Below, piece after piece: positions 1-7,771 of a DNA stretch of 64,000 nt; positions within the stretch are counted from its first letter, which is position 1; the number at the start of each line of letters is the position of its first letter. The stretch is from assembly GCF_014635305.1 (NCBI RefSeq), contig NZ_BMCS01000002.1, positions 434,001 to 498,000 of the forward strand, given 5' to 3'. This DNA is from Williamsia phyllosphaerae (GTDB lineage Bacteria; Actinomycetota; Actinomycetes; Mycobacteriales; Mycobacteriaceae). The notes beneath the pieces are model-generated. The model was not told where the DNA came from, did not search any database, and was given only the letters and a program-made list of their open reading frames with translations. The position numbers and the translations under genes were made by a program.

Positions 1-406
1 TGAGGACCACCACAGCGGTGGCGAGCTTGCGTAGTCGCGTCGACCCGAGGCGGAACTCGGCGAAGTCAGGGACGGTGTAGGCCCCGGAACGACGCAGGGG
101 TGCTGCGACGAACAGCAGGAGTCCGACGTAGCCGGCGGTGAATCCGATCGGATACCAGAGCGCGTCGGCGCCGTACTTCGCGATGAGCCCTGCGACACCG
201 AGAAACGACGCGGCCGACAGGTACTCACCGGAGATGGCCGCGGCGTTCCAGTTCGAGCCGACGCTGCGCGAGGCGACGAGGAAGTCCGAGGTGGTTCGCG
301 CGAGGCGCACTCCGTATGCGCCGATCGCCACCGTCGCGACGGCCGCGGCGACCAACGCGATCACCGTCGGCACCGGGACCGACGAACCGGTCAGCCCGTT
401 CATCAT
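1..406 (-). CDS. Sodium:solute symporter, acetate/monocarboxylate type (3' part outside window)
   Basis: Only about the first 135 residues are in the window. The reverse-strand translation begins MMNGLTGSS and gives a hydrophobic first helix, then a stretch with EYLSAASFLGVAG and KYGADALWYPIGF, then another helix and YTVPDFAEFRLGS. This pattern is typical of the N-terminal helices of solute:sodium symporter (SSS) proteins of the ActP/MctC type, which import small monocarboxylates such as acetate, propionate or pyruvate across the inner membrane. Two tandem ATGs (406 and 403) could both serve as start. It lies 28 bases downstream of a small two-helix protein, as actP-like genes commonly do, and downstream of a LytS/LytTR pair that probably controls it. 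The substrate is inferred, not shown. Confidence 0.8.
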   Translation of the reverse strand, partial: MMNGLTGSSVPVPTVIALVAAAVATVAIGAYGVRLARTTSDFLVASRSVGSNWNAAAISGEYLSAASFLGVAGLIAKYGADALWYPIGFTAGYVGLLLFVAAPLRRSGAYTVPDFAEFRLGSTRLRKLATAVVVL

Positions 407-434
407 CGTCTGCTCATCGTGGGTTCGTGGACCA

Positions 435-809
435 TCAGTCGTCGACGAGGTCGCCGAACTCCTGCTCGTTGCGATCCGCGGAGCGGTTGTAGACCCAGCA
501 CACCGCGAGCAGCAGTGGGTACACCGCGAACCCGAGCAGGATCCACGACAGACGGATACCGAGGATCGTCACCGCCCCGGCGTCCGGGAACAGGGCCAGC
601 AGCAGCGGGATGGCGCAGAGGACACCGAGGGTGACGCCGGCCAGGCGCAGCGCGAGTCCGAGCTGGGCACGCATGAGGCCGCGGATCAAAGCGTCCCCGA
701 CCTCGGTCTGCTCCTGCACCTCGACGCGGGTGCGGACCGTGCGCGCGCCGCGTCGGGTGGCGAGTACGACGCGTTCGCGTCGGGGCGGGCCGTCCGACGG
801 CGTGCTCAT
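435..809 (-). CDS. DUF485-like small membrane protein, symporter partner
   Basis: This 124-residue protein has a charged N-terminal arm (about residues 1-45) and two strongly hydrophobic helices (about 48-72 and 80-106), followed by an acidic tail ending EFGDLVDD. Small two-helix proteins of this sort (DUF485 or similar, for example MctB-type) are routinely encoded just before SSS-family monocarboxylate transporters, although their role is poorly defined. The ATG overlaps the stop of the upstream response regulator as ATGA, so translation is probably coupled. Assignment rests on topology and position rather than on a conserved motif. Confidence 0.7.
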   Translation of the reverse strand: MSTPSDGPPRRERVVLATRRGARTVRTRVEVQEQTEVGDALIRGLMRAQLGLALRLAGVTLGVLCAIPLLLALFPDAGAVTILGIRLSWILLGFAVYPLLLAVCWVYNRSADRNEQEFGDLVDD

Positions 810-1705
810 CGGGAGCCCCGGGTCGGGCGGGGGCTCGGCACCAGACGGTCCTTGAGTTCGCGGGTGTGTCGTCGGCTGACGGGGAGCTCGACGGGCGCAC
901 CGTCACGCTGGGACCGCAGCACCACCACCGTGGCCGATCCCGCGGTCCGGATGCCGGTCACCAGCGGCAACGACACCAGGAACGACCGGTGCACGCGCAC
1001 GAATCCTGCGTGCGCCCAGCGGGTCTCGAGAGTGGAGATCGGGATGCGGACCAGGTGCGAGCCGGCGGCGGTGTGCAGGCGGGCGTAGTCGCCCTCGGCC
1101 TCCACCCATTCGACCGAGGAGCGGTGCACCAGCGTCGTCGCCCCGCCCATCTCGACGCCGATGATCTCGTCGGCCGTGTCGTCGGCCGACGGGCCCGACG
1201 ACACGTCGGCCGGGTCCCGACTCCCCCGTGCGTCGACGACGCGGCGCACCGACTCGGCGAGCCGTTGTGCACGTAGGGGTTTGAGGAGGTAGTCGACGGC
1301 GCCGAGGTCGAAGGCGCGCACCGCGCGGTCGTCGTGGGCGGTCACGAACACCACCGCGGGTGGGTCCGCGAACGCGGCCAGCACGCCGGCGAGTTCGAGC
1401 CCGTCGAGTCCGGGCATGTTGATGTCGAGGAACACCGCGTCGATGGCCGACGGTCGCGCGTCGTTGATCAGGCGGAGCGCGGTCGTGGCATCGGCGGCGG
1501 TCAGCACCTCGCCCACCTGATCCTGCGCCCGCAGCAGGTAGGACAGTTCGTCGAGCGCCGGCCACTCGTCGTCGACCGCGAGCACCGTCAGGGCAGCGGT
1601 CGGTGCGGCGGCGGTCCCAGAAGTATCGGTCACGGGGGTCTCGGTCCCAGAGGTGTCGATCACAGTGGACCCATCGTGCCACCGGTTGGTCCGGTCGGTG
1701 CTCAC
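806..1705 (-). CDS. LytTR-family response regulator
   Basis: This 299-residue protein has an N-terminal receiver domain (about residues 39-160): acidic pair in LAVDDEWPA, likely phospho-acceptor Asp near residue 94 in VFLDINMPG, and the conserved Lys in DYLLKPL. A LytTR DNA-binding domain (about 185-290) follows, with VEWVEAEGDYARLH and FVRVHRSFLVSL. The family binds direct repeats upstream of target genes. The start chosen is GTG at 1705, whose bases overlap the stop of the sensor kinase (GTGA); an internal GTG fifteen codons on is possible. The regulator sits between its kinase and the DUF485/symporter pair, so it probably activates transport genes in response to an external carboxylate, as in the E. 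coli BtsSR and YpdAB systems. Confidence 0.9.
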   Translation of the reverse strand: MSTDRTNRWHDGSTVIDTSGTETPVTDTSGTAAAPTAALTVLAVDDEWPALDELSYLLRAQDQVGEVLTAADATTALRLINDARPSAIDAVFLDINMPGLDGLELAGVLAAFADPPAVVFVTAHDDRAVRAFDLGAVDYLLKPLRAQRLAESVRRVVDARGSRDPADVSSGPSADDTADEIIGVEMGGATTLVHRSSVEWVEAEGDYARLHTAAGSHLVRIPISTLETRWAHAGFVRVHRSFLVSLPLVTGIRTAGSATVVVLRSQRDGAPVELPVSRRHTRELKDRLVPSPRPTRGSR

Positions 1706-2904
1706 ACGGCGATACCGGGACGGAATTTCGGGACCCGCATGCTGACCTTGGTGCCTGCGCCGGGCGCGGTCTCGACGACGAGTCCGTAGTCGTTGCCGAA
1801 CGCGGCGCGGAGGCGATCGTCGACGTTGGCCAGGCCGACGTGGGCGTTCTCGATCGCGCTCGGTCCCGACGCGCCGGAGGTGATGGCGTCGAGGTCGCCC
1901 GAGCGCAACAGTTCGGGGTCCATGCCGATGCCGTCGTCCTCGACGCTGATGACGCAGTCGGTGCCCTCGTCGGCGGCGATGATCGTCACCGTCCCTCCGG
2001 CCGGTTTGCTGGAGATGCCATGACGTACCGCGTTTTCCACGAGCGGCTGCAGCGCCAGGAACGGGAGCACCACGTTGAGCACCTCGGGGGCCACCTGCAG
2101 ACGCACCTCCAGGGCGCTGCCGAACCGGGCGCGTTCGAGCGTCAGGTAGCGGTCGATGTTGCGCAGTTCGTCGGCCAGCACGGTGTACTCCCCGGCCGAT
2201 CGGAACGAGTACCGGGTGAAGTCGGCGAACTCGAGGATCAGCTCGCGGGCCTGCTCGGGGTCGGTGCGGACGAACGACGCGACGGTGCCGAGCGCGTTGT
2301 AGATGAAATGCGGGCTGATCTGAGCTCGCAGTGCACGGACCTCGGCGCGGTCGAGTCGGGCGCGTGACGCGTCGAGTTCGGCGAGTTCGATCTGGCTGCC
2401 CGCGTATCGGGCGACCTCGGTGATGGCCGACAGCATGCCGGGGCCGGGTTGGGCGCGGCTGACCACGCCCATGACCCCGACCGACCGCGACTCGTCGACC
2501 AGTGGTTGGACGATGAGGGCACGCACCCCGGGTTCGTCGAGGTCGGCGCCCGTGATGAGGATGCGTCGCCCCTCGTCGGCGGCGCGGGTCGCGGCGTCGG
2601 CGAAGGCCGGAGCCAGGCATTCATAGGGACCGGTCCACGCGAGGACGGTTCCGTCGGCGTCGGCGAGCCCGAGTGCGTCAGCCGACGTCAGCGCACGCAG
2701 GTGCGGGGCGGCCTCGGCGGCCGAGTCGGTGTCGAGTCCCCGCCGCAGCGGGCGCGCCGCGAGCGATGCAGTGTGCAGGGTGGCGTGCACCGCACGCTCG
2801 GCCGGGGTCGTCAGGGTGGGGCGGGTGCGCACGCGCAAGGCGACGACGGCCACCGCGACAGCCACCACCGCGATCACGGCGATCACGATCGTGGCGCCGG
2901 ACAT
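1702..2904 (-). CDS. LytS/YpdA-type sensor histidine kinase
   Basis: This 400-residue kinase has one N-terminal membrane helix (about residues 5-24), a GAF-like sensory region (about 40-165, with the acidic-hydrophobic patterning of such domains), and a His_kinase/HATPase module. The phospho-accepting His is in QISPHFIYNALG, at residue 199. The N-box-like motif is LQPLVENAVRHGI and the G-box region is VEDDGIGMDP. Having a single helix and no multi-helix 5TM-LYT domain, it differs from classical LytS. It is the first gene of a coupled kinase-regulator-DUF485-symporter set. The ATG at 2904 gives the membrane helix immediately, which supports this start. Confidence 0.9.
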   Translation of the reverse strand: MSGATIVIAVIAVVAVAVAVVALRVRTRPTLTTPAERAVHATLHTASLAARPLRRGLDTDSAAEAAPHLRALTSADALGLADADGTVLAWTGPYECLAPAFADAATRAADEGRRILITGADLDEPGVRALIVQPLVDESRSVGVMGVVSRAQPGPGMLSAITEVARYAGSQIELAELDASRARLDRAEVRALRAQISPHFIYNALGTVASFVRTDPEQARELILEFADFTRYSFRSAGEYTVLADELRNIDRYLTLERARFGSALEVRLQVAPEVLNVVLPFLALQPLVENAVRHGISSKPAGGTVTIIAADEGTDCVISVEDDGIGMDPELLRSGDLDAITSGASGPSAIENAHVGLANVDDRLRAAFGNDYGLVVETAPGAGTKVSMRVPKFRPGIAV

Positions 2905-2945
2905 CAGCTGCTCGTCACGGCGCTGTGCTCATCACGGCTCCGGGG

Positions 2946-3242
2946 TCAGCGATCCGCGACCGCGTAGGTGACGCCGGCGACCGCCGTGGTCACAGACAAC
3001 ACCGACGGCCAGGCGCCGATCTTCTTCGCCAGCGGATGCGATCCGCCGAACGCTCCGAGATACCCGGCCAGGAGCGCGCCGGCGACGACCGGGCCCTGCG
3101 ACCGAGACCACTCGCGCGTCGACCATGCTCCGGCCGCAGCGAGTACGACGCCGCCCAACGGACGGATGCCGCTGTAGCGGGCGGTGGCGAATCCGCCGAT
3201 GAGACCGGCGGCGACAACGGGTGCGGTGGGTGTGGTGGTCAC
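2946..3242 (-). CDS. Small hydrophobic protein of unknown function
   Basis: From the GTG at 3242 the product is 98 residues, beginning VTTTPTAPVVAAGLIGG. It holds three or four short hydrophobic stretches rich in Gly and Ala, and ends GVTYAVADR. I recognise no catalytic motif; it resembles small membrane proteins scattered through Mycobacteriales. The frame is open further upstream to 3383, but that extension is Arg-rich and looks like non-coding translation, so the internal GTG is preferred. It lies 41 bases upstream of the sensor kinase on the same strand and may share its transcript. Confidence 0.6.
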   Translation of the reverse strand: MTTTPTAPVVAAGLIGGFATARYSGIRPLGGVVLAAAGAWSTREWSRSQGPVVAGALLAGYLGAFGGSHPLAKKIGAWPSVLSVTTAVAGVTYAVADR

Positions 3243-3470
3243 CCGGCGACTGTACCGTCGTTGTGGAAGGCCAAACCTGCCCAAGGCCCGACCGCGCGGC
3301 ATCTCCCGCCGCCGATCGTTCACAGCCCGAATCTCGCGTGATTCATCCGCGCCGGCCCTCGACGCCACTCCCCGAGCGCCCACACGCGATTCGCGCTGTC
3401 ACATCACCCGTACTCCCCTGATCGGCATCAGCCGCTCGGGTCATCACTCGTCGACCGAGGAGCCGACCGC

Positions 3471-4400
3471 ATGCAGACCCACACATCACCGAATGACGAC
3501 GACCGCAAGATCATCGAGAACCGACTCGATGTCAATCGGCGCGCTCTCATCGACACCGCACGCGGGCTGTCGGATGGAGACGCGCGTCGACGCCTGGTGT
3601 CGTCTCTGACCACGCCGATCTCGCTGATCAAACATGCCGCTGCGGCAGAACGGATCTGGTTCCAGCGGTTCTGGGGTCACTTCGCCGAAGCAGAGTGCGA
3701 CGGCTACTCCCGCCGCGACGAGGGAACGTTCGCCGTCGACGATTCCGAGACGCTCGACGACGTCATCGCCGAATACGAGCGAGCGATACAGGTGTCGCGG
3801 ACCACCGCCGCCGGGTTCAGCCTGGATGCCGTATTGGTGGAACCCCACGAGGGGCCCGTCAGCATGCGATGGACACTGCTCATGATGATCGCCGAGACGG
3901 CCAGACATGCAGGGCACGGCGACATACTGCGTGAGCAGATCCTGACTCCTCGGTCGCCGTCCGTGCAACCCCACTTGCGCGCAACGGATCCCGCTCGGAT
4001 CGAGCAGGAGATCATCGCGGCCTTCGGGAAGATGCGAACCACCATCTTGACGCGCAACCGACGTGAGCTGGTCGAACTGCACGACGACGAATTCCTGGGC
4101 ACGGAGCTTCCCGGGAACGTGATCACCGCCGAAGAGCACATTGCGACGACCATGAATTCGCGCGACCTCGAGATGGAGTTCTTCGACATCCGGGTCAAGG
4201 CTTTCGGCGACATCGCGTTGTCCTGGGCACGGCAGACCCTGGCCGGTCATCTCGACCCGACTGATCCGGGAACGTCCCCCGCGGTGGCGGCTCGCGTCGA
4301 GAAGGAGGGGGTCCACTGGGCGATGTTGGTGGTGTGGCGCCACACGCGTGGCCGGTGGCGGATGCTCTCGTATCAGGTCACGCCCATCACTGACGACTGA
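3471..4400 (+). CDS. DinB/DUF664-like protein fused to a SnoaL-like domain
   Basis: This 309-residue protein appears to be a fusion. Residues about 15-175 form a DinB-like four-helix bundle of the DUF664 kind: LIKHAAAAERIWFQRFWG near residue 55 and ETARHAGHGDILRE near 145 supply the spaced His residues used for metal binding. Residues about 180-305 look like a SnoaL/DUF4440 cone-barrel domain, with a run of polar residues ending WAMLVVWRHTRGRWRM. DinB-family enzymes in actinobacteria often work with mycothiol; SnoaL-like domains bind small ligands or act as isomerases. The substrate is unknown. The gene stands alone, 228 bases from the previous divergent start. Confidence 0.75.
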   Translation: MQTHTSPNDDDRKIIENRLDVNRRALIDTARGLSDGDARRRLVSSLTTPISLIKHAAAAERIWFQRFWGHFAEAECDGYSRRDEGTFAVDDSETLDDVIAEYERAIQVSRTTAAGFSLDAVLVEPHEGPVSMRWTLLMMIAETARHAGHGDILREQILTPRSPSVQPHLRATDPARIEQEIIAAFGKMRTTILTRNRRELVELHDDEFLGTELPGNVITAEEHIATTMNSRDLEMEFFDIRVKAFGDIALSWARQTLAGHLDPTDPGTSPAVAARVEKEGVHWAMLVVWRHTRGRWRMLSYQVTPITDD

Positions 4401-4431
4401 GTAGCAGGGGTGAGTCTCGTGTGGACCGCTC

Positions 4432-4505
4432 GTTGTCCACAGGCTGCGTGACATCTGTTCACCGATGGGAGTGATGGGACGAAACCTATTGCGCCTGTGG
4501 ATAAC
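4432..4505. repeat. Inverted repeat with DnaA-box-like arms upstream of the 13E12 gene
   Basis: The left arm GTTGTCCACAGGC (4432-4444) and right arm GCCTGTGGATAAC (4493-4505) are reverse complements with one mismatch, 48 bases apart. Each arm contains a sequence resembling a DnaA box (TTGTCCACA and TTATCCACA). No replication gene or cluster of further boxes is nearby, so it is more likely a regulatory or repeat-boundary element belonging to the 13E12 gene that follows. Confidence 0.55.
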
Positions 4506-4509
4506 TGAA

Positions 4510-4537
4510 TTCACCTGTCGGACCTCTCCAATACAAT
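4510..4537 (+). promoter_or_regulatory. Probable leaderless promoter of the 13E12 gene
   Basis: TTCACC (4510-4515) and TACAAT (4532-4537) are separated by 16 bases and read as -35 and -10 elements. The ATG begins 8 bases after the end of the -10 hexamer, where transcription would normally initiate, and no Shine-Dalgarno sequence fits in between. The transcript is therefore probably leaderless, which is common in actinobacteria. Confidence 0.55.
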
Positions 4538-4544
4538 TGGAAAC

Positions 4545-6269
4545 ATGTTCGAGGGGTGGAATCAGGTCGGGGACGCAGCCATGGGGTTGCTGCCCGACCG
4601 TGTCGGCGCACCGGTGAACGACGTCCTCGGCGAGATGCGCTACGCCGCCGCCGGACTCGGTTATCTCGAGTGGGTCACCTACCGAGATGCCGCTGAACTG
4701 CACACCCAACTCGTCGAGCCCGAGATGGTCACCGACGTCCGCATGCTCGATGCACTGACGCGCTGCGCGACCCGGATCGCCACTCAGCTCAGCATCTCTC
4801 AGATGTCCGGGGAGGGCCTGTTGCACCGCGCGATCGCTTTGCGCGACCGGCTCCCCCACGTTCTCGAGTGCATGAGACTCGGGCTCGTCTCACCCCGTCA
4901 CATCCGGACGATCGTGTCGCGGACTGAACTGATAGACGGACAGGACTACGCAGCCGACGTCGACGCCGCGATCGCGGAGTCTCTACGCCGCAGAGGCTCC
5001 TGGTCCGACAACCGGATGCGCGACATGGTCGACCGCATCGTCTACCGCCACGACCCCGACGCCGTGCGCGAACGTCGTCGGCGCGCCCTCGACGACCGCG
5101 GCTGCTGGATCGAGCGCGGCGAGGACGGCATGGCCGAGGTCGGCGCCTCGATGTCCGCCGAAAACGCCCTCCTCGCATACAAGAACGTGTGCGACTTGGC
5201 CGATCTGGTCTGCGCCGACGACGGTCGCACGAAGGCGCAGCGCCGGAGTGACGCGGCCTTCACGCTGCAGAGCGGCGCCAACTGGGAATGCCTGTGCGGC
5301 AACGCCGACTGCGGCGTCACGATTGCCACCCACTCTGATCCCGAACCCGTTCCGGACGAGGGCGGCGGATTCGACGGACCCACAGGCGGCGAGGCGACGT
5401 TCGAGGACCCCCGAGACGATCACGCCGATGTCCCGGAGCCGAGCCCGACTCCAACCCGGACACCTACCGACCGTCGGCACTGCAACGCGCCCACAGCACC
5501 GAACCGCCAGCAGCGTCGGGCAGCAGCCAGATCCACACGGCTGCATGCCTACACCGATCCTGCGACCGCGAACGGCACCGCCGATCACCCCGGCTTCCTC
5601 GATGGATACGGCGTCATCTCCGCCGACCACGTCCGCGATCTGCTCACCGATCCCGGTGTTCGGATGCACGTGCTGGGCAATCGGCACAACGCAGACGGGA
5701 CGGTTCGGCCGCAACCGTGCACGCAGCCCGCCGACCCGTACCGGCCGTCGACCGCGCTGCGCACCTACGTCCGTGCCCGCGACCAGTACTGCATGTGGCC
5801 CGGTTGCAACCGAGCAGCGTGCGACACCGACCTCGACCACACCGACGAATACGACCACGACAACCCCGAACGCGGTGGGCAGACCTCGCCCGCCGGCCTC
5901 ATTGCTCTGTGCAGATTTCATCACCTGATCAAGACGTTCACCACGTGGCTCACCGATCAGTTCGTCGGCGCCGACGGCAGGATGCGGTTCACGGTGACCA
6001 CGCCGGAGGGGCTGACGCACGACGGACCGGCGCACACCGGCGAGGACGTCATCCCCGGGCTCAGCGACATCGAGTTCGAGCACCCCCCGGACGAGCCGCC
6101 ACCAGGCGCCCGCGACACCGACACGGACGAACCGACCAGACGACGCACACGCCTGGAGGACAAGCTCGCCCGCCGGCGCACCGAACGCGAACGCAACCGG
6201 GCTCGACGTGAGGCCGACGCAACCGAGCGACGACAAGCGGCCGACGACGACCCGCCGCCACCTTTCTAG
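4545..6269 (+). CDS. 13E12-family DUF222/HNH endonuclease-like protein
   Basis: The 574-residue product has the layout of the 13E12 repeat family: a long N-terminal DUF222 region (about residues 25-330, with GLLHRAIALRDRLPHVLEC and AENALLAYKNVCDLADLV) and a C-terminal HNH motif (about 415-470). The HNH part shows QYCMWPGCNRAACDTDLDH, then the Asn/His segment and LCRFHHLIKTF. The tail after residue 510 is charged and low-complexity. In M. tuberculosis such genes lie in REP13E12 repeats, one of which is the integration site of prophage phiRv1. HNH nucleases cut DNA with a single metal, but no activity has been shown for this family to my knowledge. A probable leaderless promoter and a long inverted repeat precede it. 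Confidence 0.9.
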   Translation: MFEGWNQVGDAAMGLLPDRVGAPVNDVLGEMRYAAAGLGYLEWVTYRDAAELHTQLVEPEMVTDVRMLDALTRCATRIATQLSISQMSGEGLLHRAIALRDRLPHVLECMRLGLVSPRHIRTIVSRTELIDGQDYAADVDAAIAESLRRRGSWSDNRMRDMVDRIVYRHDPDAVRERRRRALDDRGCWIERGEDGMAEVGASMSAENALLAYKNVCDLADLVCADDGRTKAQRRSDAAFTLQSGANWECLCGNADCGVTIATHSDPEPVPDEGGGFDGPTGGEATFEDPRDDHADVPEPSPTPTRTPTDRRHCNAPTAPNRQQRRAAARSTRLHAYTDPATANGTADHPGFLDGYGVISADHVRDLLTDPGVRMHVLGNRHNADGTVRPQPCTQPADPYRPSTALRTYVRARDQYCMWPGCNRAACDTDLDHTDEYDHDNPERGGQTSPAGLIALCRFHHLIKTFTTWLTDQFVGADGRMRFTVTTPEGLTHDGPAHTGEDVIPGLSDIEFEHPPDEPPPGARDTDTDEPTRRRTRLEDKLARRRTERERNRARREADATERRQAADDDPPPPF

Positions 6270-6354
6270 TCGTTGCGAGACGAAACGTCGATGTCCTCGC
6301 CGGGGGTCGACCTGGTGAGTCTGGGTTCCATGGTGTCCGAGTAGCGTGGCGTCC

Positions 6355-6420
6355 ATGTCGAGCCCCGAATCGGACAGAGCGGGGGCTCACGGTCACACCG
6401 TCAGCCCCCTGAATCACTGA
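6355..6420 (+). CDS. Candidate leader peptide of the chloramphenicol-exporter-like gene
   Basis: An ATG opens a 21-codon frame reading MSSPESDRAGAHGHTVSPLN plus a final His, ending at a TGA 109 bases before the exporter start. A strong hairpin lies inside the frame itself, which is the arrangement of translational attenuators in which a ribosome stalled by chloramphenicol changes the mRNA fold. Leader peptides are known for cmlA-type exporters. No strong Shine-Dalgarno sequence precedes this ATG, so expression is uncertain. Confidence 0.45.
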   Translation: MSSPESDRAGAHGHTVSPLNH

Positions 6421-6458
6421 GTCCTCAGCCTCCTGCCCAAGCCCGTGTGCGTGGGCAG
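6361..6458 (+). promoter_or_regulatory. Putative attenuator: mutually exclusive hairpins before the exporter
   Basis: GGGGGCT (6381-6387) pairs with AGCCCCC (6403-6409), and within it ACGGT (6389-6393) pairs with ACCGT (6397-6401), giving a 12-bp stem with one C-C mismatch. Segment AGCCCC (6361-6366) can instead pair with GGGGCT (6382-6387), so two folds compete. A second hairpin, CTGCCCA (6433-6439) with TGGGCAG (6452-6458), follows. The exporter's own GGAG ribosome site is at 6519-6522. This arrangement suits ribosome-stall control. Confidence 0.55.
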
Positions 6459-6529
6459 TCATTCGGGTGTTCCCAGGCCGACCGCGGTGACGAGACGTCC
6501 TCTGTCCGTTCCTGCCTCGGAGTAGCTCA

Positions 6530-7714
6530 ATGCCTCTCGCTCTCTACCTGCTCGCCCTCGCGGTCTTCGCCATGGGCACGTCAGAATTCATGCTCGCCGG
6601 CCTGGTGCCGGAGATCGCCGCCGGTCTCGACGTATCCGTCGGTTCCGCGGGACTCCTCACCTCCGCGTTCGCGGCCGGGATGATCCTCGGCGCACCCGTC
6701 ATGGCTGCGTTCGCTCGCCCGTGGCCCGCCCGGAGCATGCTCCTCGGATGCCTCATGATCTTCACGATGTGTCACGTGATCGCTGCGCTCACCCCCTCCT
6801 TCGCCGTGCTGTTCGCGACGCGCCTCGTGGCCGCCATGGCGAACGCCGGTTTTCTGGCGGTCGCACTGCGCACCGCCACCCGACTGGTTGCCCCGGACCG
6901 GAAGGGCCGAGCCCTCGCAATCCTGTTGTCGGGCACAACCATCGCGATCGTCGCCGGCGTTCCTGCAGGATCCCTGCTCGGCACCGCCCTGGGGTGGCGG
7001 GCCACGTTCTGGGCGGTGGCCGTCCTGTGTCTACCGGCAGCGGTCGGGATTGCCACCGGTATCCGTCCCGCCGGACGAACCTCTCTCGGCGAGCCCGACC
7101 ACGAACCCTCACTGAGGGCCGAGCTCGCTCAACTCCGGACGCCGCACGTGCTCATCGCGATGCTGCTCGGCGCCTTGGTCAACGGTGGGACGTTCGCCGC
7201 ATTCACTTATCTCGCACCCGTGGTTACCGCGACAGCCGGCCTGGACCCGGTGTGGGTGCCCGTGGCCCTGATGCTGTTCGGCACCGGGTCGTTCGCCGGG
7301 ATCGTTGTGGCCGGTCGTCTTTCGGATGCACACCCTCGTCTGGTTCTCGGCATCGCGTCGCCCGTTCTGTTCGCAGGGTGGCTGATCCTCGCACTGTGCG
7401 CGGCACGCCCCGTGCTGCTGCTCAGCCTGATCATCGTCCAGGGGGTTCTCGCCTTCGCCGTGGGAGGCACGCTCATCGCACGGGTTCTCTACGCGGCGTC
7501 AGCAGCGCCCACGATGGGCGGCTCTTACGCGACCGCGGCCCTGAACCTCGGCGCCGCCGCGGGACCGGCAATCGGGGCGCTGGCGCTGGCGGGTCACGAC
7601 GAGCTGGCACCTGTGTGGGTCGCCGCGGTGCTGACGGGAACCGCGACGCTGATGGTGCTGCCCTCGCTGCGGCTCATCGCACCGCGGGCCCATCGTGTGG
7701 CGCCCACCGGGTGA
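6530..7714 (+). CDS. cmx: Cmx/CmlR-type chloramphenicol efflux MFS transporter
   Basis: This 394-residue protein has twelve predicted helices and closely follows the Cmx/Cmr family of drug:H+ antiporters. Matching stretches include YLLALAVFAMGTSEFMLAGL at the N-terminus, LLTSAFAAGMILGAPVMAA, the family-typical KGRALAILLSGTTIA, GALVNGGTFAAFTYLAP in the sixth-seventh helix region, and APTMGGSYATAALNLGAAAG near the C-terminus. Such proteins expel chloramphenicol. The start is fixed by GGAG seven bases upstream. The upstream leader frame and hairpins suggest drug-inducible expression. The gene sits beside a TmrB-like gene and a 13E12 gene, so the stretch may be accessory; it could also be an intrinsic exporter of a related compound. 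Confidence 0.9.
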   Translation: MPLALYLLALAVFAMGTSEFMLAGLVPEIAAGLDVSVGSAGLLTSAFAAGMILGAPVMAAFARPWPARSMLLGCLMIFTMCHVIAALTPSFAVLFATRLVAAMANAGFLAVALRTATRLVAPDRKGRALAILLSGTTIAIVAGVPAGSLLGTALGWRATFWAVAVLCLPAAVGIATGIRPAGRTSLGEPDHEPSLRAELAQLRTPHVLIAMLLGALVNGGTFAAFTYLAPVVTATAGLDPVWVPVALMLFGTGSFAGIVVAGRLSDAHPRLVLGIASPVLFAGWLILALCAARPVLLLSLIIVQGVLAFAVGGTLIARVLYAASAAPTMGGSYATAALNLGAAAGPAIGALALAGHDELAPVWVAAVLTGTATLMVLPSLRLIAPRAHRVAPTG

Positions 7715-7771
7715 ACACGGCGAAACGTTCCGCGAACCGCACACGTCTGACGTCGCCACTAGGCTGGTCTG

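Noticed and set aside
4432..4505. DnaA-box-like pair considered as a replication origin
   Set aside because: There are only two boxes, and no dnaA, dnaN or plasmid replication gene is nearby.
3486..4859. Long minus-strand open frame of 457 codons
   Set aside because: It is antisense to the DinB/SnoaL gene and the start of the 13E12 gene and shows no domain; long antisense frames are expected at this G+C content.
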